NCBI GenBank assembly: GCA_013397935.1
Contig: VZRN01001305.1
Span: 3,734,794 to 3,798,793 of the forward strand
Length of the DNA: 64,000 nucleotides
Source of the DNA: Dasyornis broadbenti
Lineage: Eukaryota > Chordata > Aves > Passeriformes > Dasyornithidae
Direction: 5' to 3'
Made by a program: the position numbers and the translations under genes. Within the stretch, counting starts at the first letter, position 1. Each line of letters begins with the position of its first letter. Below are positions 50,801 to 58,678 of this stretch, piece after piece. Under the pieces are notes generated by a model that saw only the letters and a program-made list of their open reading frames with translations, made no database searches and had not been told where the DNA came from.

Positions 50801-53800
50801 AGACATTATGTTTATGTGAAAACAAAGTTCAACATAAGCTCTTTGGCAATAAAGCTGTCACAGTCTCAAGGTATGCCTCATGTTTATTCTCCATTATAAA
50901 ACCCTGACTAACAAACTAAAAACCCCCAAACAACATGGCATAAAGTTTTGAAGCCCAATCTGCAAACCTAATCTGAACTAGTTAATGAAAAAAATAAGAT
51001 TTTATACTAAATTCCATTCAAAATATTTTAAAAGTATGTGGAGAGGTTGGAATGACTACATATTTGGGACAAGGAGTAAATGGTCTGTGCTTTTAAAACC
51101 CTTGTTTTTATCTAACAGAAGAAACTGAGAGAAGCAACAGGACTAAGGAGAAGTCCCAAGCAGCACCCTGCTGAACGGCAAACAATATGCCAGAAGTCAA
51201 CTACAAACACAAAATGACCCAGTTTTAAAAACTTTCTTCCTCTGCAATTTATTGTAGTGTTGAACAACTTCTCTAACTTGCCACAATCTTTTGCTTAAAG
51301 TCAAAAGAGGATATGCTGTAATTCATCACTTTCCAGGAAAATGGCTTTAAAACATTTCAAAACAAGCCTTGGACTAAGCAAAAATAGATTTAACTTGAGA
51401 AAAATTGCATCACTATCAAATTTCCCTTTATATGGCACATGCTTATGTATTATACTTCCTTAACTTCTCAAAACTAAGACAATTTCTGCTACCCAGCAGT
51501 AGTCAACAGGCTGTGCTGGCACCCTTCAATTCAACATGAGCCAGTGGAAGTGGCATCACACCACTATAAAGTATGTTCTGTTACAAGAGATAATTTTGCG
51601 ATCAAATGACAGCCTTCGAGAAAAAGCACTGACATTCCCATCTCTAAGTATTCAATGTGCTGCATCACTTGGACATCATCTACACCTTTTTCTGATGTTC
51701 AGCCCAGGTTAAAGGAACTTAATCAGGAACTCTTTATTGCAATGCTGTCCCCATCCCTGAATAAGCTGGAAGATCTCTTTGGAGATACACAAACCAGGGA
51801 ATCCTCTGTGTGGTTCAGAGTAGGCATGTCAGGCCACACAGACGTGGAGGTGATGAGAGAATCTTCCTCTGGCACTTCAGCTACTCACTCAGTTCCAGCT
51901 GTTCCACCAACTTTTCCCAAGTATGGCCTGAAATGTGCAAGTTTCCAACTCTATCTCAAGGGCACACATTTGGGTTTGGTTTTTTTTGAGCTACAAAAAT
52001 CTTGCCCATTTCAGAAGATTTAATAAACAGATTATGAAGTGGTCGGTTAGTGAAACTTATTATTAGGGGTTTTCATTTATGTGGAGGAAGGAAAAAAAAC
52101 AACTAAATTCCTTTTGAGATCTGTGAAAAGACAGATCATGACTGACACATTACCTGTGCTGCAGGATTGACAGAAATCAAGTAAGTGCTTCAGTTTTCTA
52201 AGATTTACTTCAGCAACTCTATTTACTGCAGTTCATTCGTAATTGAAAGTGACTGCAGGAAAATCGGTCCTTCTAGTTGGTCCTAGTGAGTTTCTAACTG
52301 ACCTCCTGTTCTCAGCCCTCTGAAGTCATTCTGTGCTACACTTGAAACGTACACGCCACATAAGCTGTACACATCATTGCTTATGGCACCCAATAGTAGT
52401 TTTTATATTATATTCTATAGAGACTCTCATGTTTCTTATACAAAACAGAACAGCTGATAACTTAGCAAAATTACTTCAAACATTTTTTGCATTTTGTTCT
52501 AAGGCAGCCAAGAAAACAGATCTTAGATTCTCCTGCCATCTCATGTTGTAATCAAATCCAGATTAAACTAATATCACATAAGCAGGTGCACTCAGACCAC
52601 CAGGGTTAAGTCACTAGAATTAAGTAATTCACAGTACTCAACCTACCAATAGCTCCCTCAGACATTTCTGAAACTCCAGAAACAGCATGAAGATACTATG
52701 TCTAAAACAGCAGTCAAAACTAGATAGATATGAAGCAAGAACTATAACAGGAAAAAGAAATAAGTAAACCATCTAAGCAATCAAATTCAATATACAAGAG
52801 ATTCTGTTTTGTTCTTTAAAAGAAACTGAGCAATTTTTCTTGACACTTTGCTTCAATATGGAAAAATGGTAATAAATAAATCAGAAAGCCATAAGAAATT
52901 ATAAAGCCACCTAAGTATGAAAAACTCTTCAAAGCATAATCTGTTTTTCAACATGACAAAGAACTGCAGAAATGAAATCCACCCAGATTAATGGGAGCCA
53001 TCACTACATGCACCATTCACTGCTACTTTACTTTCCAGAAAACTGTTGCATAAACTTCTTTGATCCTCCAGATGATTATTTACTCACTGGAATAAAATAA
53101 AAACATTAAAGATAAATAGAATCTTTTTCAAGGAAATAACATAAAACCCCTTACTGTCAAGCAGAATCCAAAAAAAAAAGATCTGTTCTTATAGAAAATC
53201 TCACTATAACAGAGGGCAGGCAAATAAAAACATGGAGGTAGTTTTAAGTGGTTTCAAATGGAGCTACTTTGGCTCCACAACAACCAACACACTGAATTTC
53301 TAGGAGGTAACAGCAAAACACTGTGTTCCAAAATATTTAATTTACAATTACAAAGAATATTTACACTAGGAAATTGCCATCTAAAATAATATTCCCAATG
53401 CACCAAAACCAAGAGAGCTTCTTATGCCAACAATTAGCAAATAAGTTGAGTCAAATTGTAATTTTGAGGTTAATAATAATTTAGTTATTAAATAAGTAAA
53501 TATCAATTATGAACAAATTAATCTTTAAGCACATGCTTACCCTTTGAAACATAAGTAGTCCCACTGAATTAATTAAAAACTGGTCATAGGCATCTTCAGT
53601 ATCACCTTGAAGCAACGGCTACAGCACCCATGCATGAGGCTGAGCAACACTGTAATCCAGTCTACTGCAAAACTTCTTGGCCACTTAGCAGTTTTACAAG
53701 TTGAGGACAGAATTTTTATTTGTAGACTGCGTTAGTAAAAAATCTCCCTCTCTCCTGACCAGAGATTATTTGGCATGTGAACAGCCATATCTCATTCTCA

Positions 53801-54449
53801 TATTCCAGGGAGTTTTAACCTGCCTCTAGCTAAAAGCTACACAATCTTTAGATTGCAGCAGAGTGTAAAAATCACTCTAATTAAATCAAGTAAGAACTGG
53901 TTTGACTTGTGTTACTGATCCCCCAAATAATCAGAATCAGTTAAGAAAAGTCAGGGGTTGGTACTTAGCTATATTTAAACTAGTGCTGATTTTAAAAGCA
54001 AGTTTTGCAATTGAACAACTGTAAGGCAAACTTAAAGTAAGGTACAAGAGGAACCTGGACTGTGCAAAGTATAAACTACCACAGAGTATAGTTTCAGGGC
54101 ACTTTTTTTTTTTTTTTAATGGAAGTTCTCCTGGCTTTGCATTTGTTCTAAGATGTAGCAACTATATCTTAGAGCATGCCAAATTTCATTGCAAACCAGT
54201 TGAAGCCTGACCTAAGGCAGCTGCATTTCTGATTTTTGTGAACAGAATCTAGTTTGTAGTGTCACGTATACTTACACCTATTCACATTAGTTTTGCTTCT
54301 GTGCTGTATGATCTACTTTTTAAACTGTTGAGCTCCCATTGTTGCACCCTGGAGGCCTTTCAGGGCCCAGCTGCATTAACCTGGAACAAACCTTTTAGAG
54401 GAGACTGACAGCATAGCAGGTTTCTTTCCAGTCCTGACAAAGTTAGAGC
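41891..54449. other. Intronic sequence, nothing recognised
   Basis: About 12.5 kb with no recognised repeat family. The longest open frame is 51655-52023 plus (122 codons), without recognisable domain, signal peptide or splice context. An A/CAA-rich patch lies at about 44240-44325. Confidence 0.55.
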
Positions 54450-54860
54450 AAAGCAATGACAATTTTCCGCACGTTGATGAGCTCCTTATGCACCATGCAA
54501 ATTTAAGAGAAGTCAGCATAAAGCACGAGACATTTGTATATAATTGCCAAGCCCTTTTTGTCGCAAACTGGTGCCCTAAAGCCTCTCAACACCAGGTAGG
54601 ATGGGAAGGAGTAGAAAGTGAGTGATTTCTCACATACAGAGCAGATAATTTTCTGTACTGTGCACAAAATCTGATTGGTTTCCTGTCAGAATAGTCGGGT
54701 CTCTGAGTCTTTTGATCACTTTCCTCTGGCCCTTCACAGTTGCTCTGATTAGAGATTGATCCTCATGCTGCTCTTTGATCAGCAGCTCCGGCAGTCAGCA
54801 GGTGCCATATATCATCACATTAACAGGCCAGAGCAGTATTAATCTTCCCCTTTTAAATTT
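54450..54860. promoter_or_regulatory. Candidate intronic enhancer / conserved element
   Basis: An unrepetitive stretch about 1.1-1.5 kb inside intron 1 from the exon 1 donor, with several good transcription-factor motifs close together. They are a perfect POU octamer ATGCAAAT (54495-54502), an inverted CCAAT box CTGATTGGTT (54671-54680), a TCF/LEF-type CTTTGATC (54773-54780) and an E-box CAGGTG (54799-54804). The motifs are seen directly. That they form an enhancer is inference from position and clustering, because single motifs occur often by chance. No coding potential was seen. Confidence 0.25.
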
Positions 54861-55559
54861 GTTAGTGCATTGCATATTCTACCTATTCACAGAACACTTA
54901 CAGAGCTCTCTGAAACTTTGCTTTCTATTATAAGATACAATGTAGAATACTTTTATCTGGGAAGTCCCAAGTTCAAAGTTGAGGGAATTGAATTAGCCTC
55001 GAATCTGCGTTTCTGCTTTATTTCATTACAGTTCAGAGAGCTCCCAGCTTGGCCTTTTGTGTTGGTTTGTGCCCAGGGAGAAAGCTTGTTCTAGTTGACA
55101 TACTAAGTATTAAATTTTTCAGACACTCCCCCCCCCCCCGCCCCATACATTAAACACCGGGGGTTCCATAAATGTATGCTAACAGCCTTAATTTTAAATA
55201 TTCTACACTAAGTGTGGTTTCATGCAATATATAATGTTACCGTTTGTAAAATATTCTTTAAAATGACTTCATAATAGCAGATCAAGAGCAAAGGCGCTTA
55301 AAAATCTGAATAATGTAAATCATATGGAGTTCAGAGGCTAAGCAAATTACACACCCTGAAGCTGCCCTTGCTGTATGAAAGGAGTCTTTCTCCAGCTCTG
55401 CGCAGCCCCAGCCCAGGGGAACTTGCATTTGAGAGTTTTCTAAACATTTCAGGTACACTTGAAAGTTGAAAGTAATTCTCATTTCCTATACAGGATTAGC
55501 TCGTTTCCAGCCCGCACAAAATACCATTCATTCACGCAGAGACACAAAAACCCACCCCC
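54861..55559. other. Intron 1 sequence flanking the CpG island
   Basis: Transition from AT-rich to GC-rich DNA, containing the poly(C) tract. No exon or repeat recognised. Confidence 0.55.
55128..55139. repeat. Poly(C) tract, 12 bp
   Basis: Twelve consecutive C followed by GCCCC, about 400 bp left of the CpG island edge. It is the longest G/C homopolymer noticed in the window. Confidence 0.95.
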
Positions 55560-55963
55560 CGAGTGCGAAGCATTTAGGGCACAAAGGTGCGCGGGTCGTT
55601 GCTGGGTTTGGGTTGTCGGATGTTTTGTTTGTTTCTTTTTTTAGCAGAGCGAGGCGGTGGAGGGGAAGGGGACACATTTTGCACCTCAACCACCGCGGAA
55701 GAGGGAGCCGCCGGGCTCCCCCCGCGGCCGCCGAGCCGCTGCCCTTTTACGCGCAGCGCTGCCCGGAGCCGGCGGGCAGATCCGCGCTGCCCCCGCTCCC
55801 CCCACCCGCGGGCCCGCGCTCCCTGGGCGGCGCGGAGCAGCCCCACGGGCGGGAGGAGAGGACACGGGAGGAGAGACGACGAGAGGAGAGCTCCGCTCCG
55901 CTCCGCGCCGGCCGGGCGCCCACCCCCGCCCTGAGCGGCGGCGGGCGCTGCGGCTCCTTCGCT

Positions 55964-55972
55964 CCTTACCGT
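55964..55972 (-). other. PDGFC: Splice donor of PDGFC exon 1
   Basis: Read on the minus strand the junction is AACG|GTAAGG, with the exon ending at 55970 and the intron GT at 55969-55968. This is a near-consensus donor. The single G left over gives a phase-1 intron, which fits the Gly codon (GG-N) that follows Asn in the PDGFC family. Confidence 0.9.
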
Positions 55973-56087
55973 TCTGCTCCTTGGCGCCGGAGAAGGCGAA
56001 CTTGCTGCTGAGATCGGACTCTGCGACGGCCCCGTGCCTCCGGCCGGCCAGGGCAGATGTCAGCAGGAGCAGCCCGAGGAGGAGCAT
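55970..56087 (-). CDS. PDGFC: PDGFC coding exon 1 (signal peptide and N-terminus), partial gene
   Basis: First coding exon of platelet-derived growth factor C, a secreted ligand with a CUB domain and a growth-factor domain that signals through PDGF receptors after proteolytic removal of the CUB domain. Seen: the minus strand reads ATG at 56087-56085, then 39 codons plus one base. The product begins MLLLGLLLLTSALAG, a hydrophobic signal peptide, and continues with ESDLSSKF and KEQN. These match, from my knowledge of the family, the mammalian PDGFC start (SALAG, ES-LSSKF, KEQNG), including length and a phase-1 exon end. PDGFD has a different N-terminus. By analogy with the human protein, cleavage would fall near residue 22, before Glu23. 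The frame stays open past 55970, but the GTAAGG donor there ends the exon exactly where family homology ends. The CUB and PDGF domains lie on later exons outside the window. Start context is weak (C at -3, C at +4). Confidence 0.93.
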
Positions 56088-56254
56088 TGGGCCGGCGGGG
56101 CGAGGGGCTCCGGCACAGCAGGCACTGGCGGCGCGGCACCGAGGCCCGGGCGTCTCTCAGCAGCGCCCGGCGCGGGCTGCGCCGCTGGGGAGAAGGCAGC
56201 ACTGAGCCTGCTCTGGCAGCGGAGAATTGCAGGGTAGTTTCCACATAATCCCAT
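56060..56254 (-). other. uORF 1 in probable PDGFC 5' UTR, overlapping the main start codon
   Basis: A minus-strand ATG at 56254-56252 opens a frame of 64 codons that ends with TGA at 56062-56060. It is in a different frame from PDGFC and runs 28 bases past the PDGFC ATG (56087). Ribosomes that initiate here would finish downstream of the main start and could not simply reinitiate on it. Start context is TGG-ATG-G: purine absent at -3, G at +4. Whether it lies in the mRNA depends on a transcription start to the right of 56254, which I cannot verify. The peptide is Pro/Ala/Ser-rich and resembles no family I know, so any role would be through translation itself. Confidence 0.45.
56157..56246 (-). 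other. uORF 2 in probable PDGFC 5' UTR (29 codons)
   Basis: A second minus-strand ATG at 56246-56244 is in the PDGFC frame, 53 codons upstream, but meets TGA at 56159-56157 after 29 codons. It therefore neither extends PDGFC at its N-terminus nor overlaps the main ATG, and it is nested inside uORF 1. The stop confirms that 56087 is the first in-frame start available to PDGFC downstream of it. Its inclusion in the mRNA depends on the unknown transcription start. Confidence 0.45.
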
Positions 56255-56338
56255 CCAAAACTTTTTCCTAGAGCCCTTTTCTGTGTCTCCAGGTTTTGTT
56301 TTCCTTTGGCGCTTTTTTTTTTTTTTTCCCCCCTCTCT

Positions 56339-56371
56339 NNNNNNNNNNNNNNNNNNNNNNNNNNNNNNNNN
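56339..56371. other. Assembly gap (33 N) in the PDGFC promoter/5' UTR
   Basis: Run of 33 N, preceded by a T15 tract (56313-56327) and a C-rich stretch and followed by very GC-rich sequence. Low sequencing coverage of the GC-rich island or polymerase slippage on the homopolymer are likely causes. Frames and distances read across it are unreliable. Confidence 0.99.
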
Positions 56372-56460
56372 CGTGGCCGTGGCGGGCGGCGGTCGGAGGA
56401 GCCGGGGCTGGTGCGGGGCGCTGGTGCCGCCGCGGAGGAGCGCGCACCTGTCAGCCGGCA

Positions 56461-56479
56461 GGGGCGGGCGGGGGCGGGC
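56461..56479. promoter_or_regulatory. Overlapping GC boxes with an EGR1-type site
   Basis: The plus strand reads GGGGCGGGCGGGGGCGGGC, two to three overlapping Sp1/KLF-type GC boxes. At 56468-56476 it contains GCGGGGGCG, which fits the EGR1 consensus GCG(G/T)GGGCG. In mammals PDGFC transcription has been reported to respond to Egr-1 and Sp1-class factors, so the match is relevant, though such motifs are common in CpG islands. The site is about 375 bp upstream of the ATG. Confidence 0.55.
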
Positions 56480-56830
56480 AGCCCGCGCTCACACAGCAGC
56501 GCTTCCCTCGCCCGCAACTCGGCGGCCGCGCTGCCAGCCCGGGCCGCGTCTGCCGGCTCCCCCCTCCCTCCCACGGCCGCCGTCCCATCACGGCGAGGGC
56601 GGCACCTGGCGCGGCCGTTTACGCCCCGGGAAGTTGTCGGTGGGAAGAAGGAGGCGAGCGGGGCGGCCCCCGCTGCTGCCCCCTCTCTTACGGCCAAGTG
56701 GCGGCGCAACAGGTGCTGGGGAGGATAGCGGGGACGGCTCCCGCGCCCCCGTCTGCCTCACGGAGGGGGCTGCGTCCGCCTTCTCCCGAGGAGGAACCGA
56801 GGTCACCGCGCTCCGGAGTCAGTTTGTGCG

Positions 56831-58220
56831 CTTGGTAATTAGGGAGAGGTGCTGACTTACCAGTGTTTGTTTACTGGGTTGTTATTATGGTAATTGGGTT
56901 TGTGCTTGAAAACTTGATGCTTGGTTAAACATTTCATCTAAAGGATGCTCTTGGTAGTAGGAACTAAAACACTGAGAGAAGGTTTTTAAAAGTCTCTGAA
57001 TCCTTTTTCTTCTTTGTTTGTTTGTGTTTGTTTGTTTTGGGTTTTTTGTACTAGACGTTGTTTTGGTTACCCTGAACTGGGACATCCAATAGTTACATAA
57101 GCAGAGGGAAACACAGGTTCAACTCTTTGTAACTGTCCCTGGCTTGTTGCAAGGCCATGCAGTACTTGGTGAGGTGGTGTCCGTAAAGCAGGCAGGATTG
57201 AGTTTCTTTTTGCTGTCCCACCAGAAACCAGAACTGATATTACGGCAAGGAGTATTCCCCTATTAATGCTGGTGAGAACTAAAAGGGCTGATGATGTTCA
57301 GTACCCGTATAGATTTTTGCTAGGGATGGCATTTCTAGTTTGCTAGAGGACTTGAACTATGGCTGTGTGGTGGGTCTGGGTAACAAGACCGAACACTAAC
57401 TGGATACCAAGAGGGCAAAAGAAGCAATTAGGACAAATCTTTTCATCTTGACTGAGAAGTTTTGGGAGGGCTTCTTAAATTTGTGACTTAAGCCTTCATA
57501 GTTCTAAGGTGGTTTGGAGGATGGATGGGGACCTATACAGCCATATATATTTTTGGGGGGCCTGTATAACCTTGATATGTGCAAGACACAGAAGAGAGAA
57601 ACTGAATCTGCATTGCCAGAGTCTCAAGCACATGCTACATAAATTTCTTATCCTTTGACCCAACTCTTTCCATTATATAACTGAGCTGTTTCTTCGCCTC
57701 AGCCAAAGTAACCCTTGAGACAGTGATAAACAACCCCTCTGTTCCTAATAAGTGACATATTTCCAGTAGCAACTGAAAGCTGTCCAGCCAAGTTGGGCTG
57801 TCTTCTGAAAAGCAGACTTGGAGCATACCGTAAATAGCAACCCTTCACTTACAGAGCATGAAGACAGAAATGCACTGCACAAAGCAGACTACGTAGTTAG
57901 TTTTATTATTGTTATCCTTAAAATTTTTTTTGGCTTCACTGATGTTATTTTTAAATGGAAATAAAAATAACATGTACAACTTTCCAAGTCTCCTACCCTG
58001 ATGATTACAAGCAGTGTTTTGGTTTTTTTAAATGAAATAAATGAAGTATTAAACTGTAGCTTAACCTTCATTGCCTGAGGATTTTGTGGTATTCTTTGTA
58101 TTTTGGAGAACCGATGGCAAGTTCACTCTGAAAAACATAGACCTAATGTCTTACACTGTGGACATGAAAAATAAACCATCCACTGAAAAATCTGGGCTGC
58201 ATCAGACCAGGGTTTCTTTT
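56831..58220. other. PDGFC upstream flank, proximal
   Basis: AT-rich intergenic DNA right of the promoter island, with the (TTTG)n tract at 57012. No divergent first exon was recognised. In mammals the next gene on this side is GLRB, transcribed away from PDGFC. Nothing of it is seen here. Confidence 0.55.
57012..57040. repeat. (TTTG)n microsatellite
   Basis: TTTGTTTGTTTGTGTTTGTTTGTTTTGG-type tract just upstream of the promoter island. Confidence 0.85.
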
Positions 58221-58678
58221 GGAGGTTCTGGAGCATGCCCAGAGAATGGCACTGGGGCTGGTGAAGGGTCTGGAGCACAAGTCCTTTGAGGAGCAGCTGA
58301 AAGATCTAGGGTTGTTTAGCCTGGAGAAAAGGAGGCTCAGGGGAGAGACTCGATTGTTCTCTTCAGCTGCCTGAAAGGAGGCCGTAACAAGGTAGGGGTT
58401 TGTCTCTTCTCCCAAGTAACAAGCAACAGGACAAGGTGAAACAGCAAGTTAAGTCAGGGGAGGTTTAGATTGGATATTAGGGAGCACCTCTTCACAGGAA
58501 GGGTTGTGAAGCATTGGAACAAGCTGCCTGAGGAAGTGGTAGTCATGATTCCTGGCGGTGTTTAAAGGATATGAAGATATGTCACCAAACATGGTTTGGT
58601 AGTGGACTTAGCAGCGGGTTTGTGGTCGTACTTGGTCATCTTGGTCTTTTCCAACCTAAATGATTTGATGATTCAGTG
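58221..58678 (+). mobile_element. CR1 LINE, 5'-truncated 3' end
   Basis: Sense-strand CR1 3' end: GGAGGTTCTGGAGCATGCCC, then TTGTTTAGCCTGGAGAAAAG, CTGCCTGAAAGGAGGC, GGGGAGGTTTAGATTGGATA, GGAACAAGCTGCCTGAGGAA, and a 3' UTR ending GGTCTTTTCCAACCTAAATG plus GATTTGATGATTC. It covers the ORF2 C-terminus and 3' UTR and carries frame damage, so it is inactive. Some 30 bp upstream (58191-58215, GGGCTGCATCAG) may belong to the same element with an internal deletion. It lies about 2.1 kb upstream of the PDGFC start codon, in opposite orientation to the gene. Confidence 0.95.

Larger units (their letters stand above)
1..55969 (-). other. PDGFC: PDGFC intron 1 (5' portion; acceptor outside window)
   Basis: Everything left of the exon 1 donor is interpreted as the first part of intron 1. 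The expected next exon would open with the remainder of the Gly codon and a CUB-domain start. I looked for an open minus-strand stretch resembling a CUB domain, behind an acceptor, and saw none. PDGFC is a very large gene with long introns in mammals, so an intron of more than 55 kb is plausible. The interval contains degenerate CR1 fragments, simple repeats and short inverted repeats. The open frames in it are short (longest 122 codons), not homologous to anything I recognise, and consistent with chance. Nested genes or lncRNAs cannot be excluded by eye. Confidence 0.8.
55560..56830 (-). promoter_or_regulatory. PDGFC: CpG island: PDGFC promoter, 5' UTR and exon 1
   Basis: Sequence changes abruptly from AT-rich to very GC- and CpG-rich near 55560 and back near 56830. 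The island surrounds the PDGFC start codon, as expected for a vertebrate CpG-island promoter. No TATA box is evident upstream of the ATG on the minus strand, so dispersed initiation is likely. The transcription start cannot be fixed by eye, but it should lie to the right of 56087, probably within 56150-56700. Long open frames on both strands here (for example 55466-56011 and 55657-56205 plus, 55966-56709 minus) are the usual result of few stop codons in GC-rich DNA and are not called as genes. A 33-base gap interrupts the island. Confidence 0.85.

Noticed and set aside
55466..56205. Long plus-strand open frames of 181-182 codons in the CpG island
   Set aside because: They overlap PDGFC exon 1 and promoter on the opposite strand, are Pro/Arg/Ala-rich as expected of GC-rich stop-poor DNA, and resemble no protein family.
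55966..56709. 247-codon minus-strand open frame upstream of PDGFC
   Set aside because: Out of frame with PDGFC, crosses a gap of uncertain length, and has only low-complexity GC-driven composition.
56283..56855. Plus-strand frames of 140-190 codons through the gap at 56339
   Set aside because: They read through N and a T15 tract. The overlapping open frames in all three phases show a composition effect.
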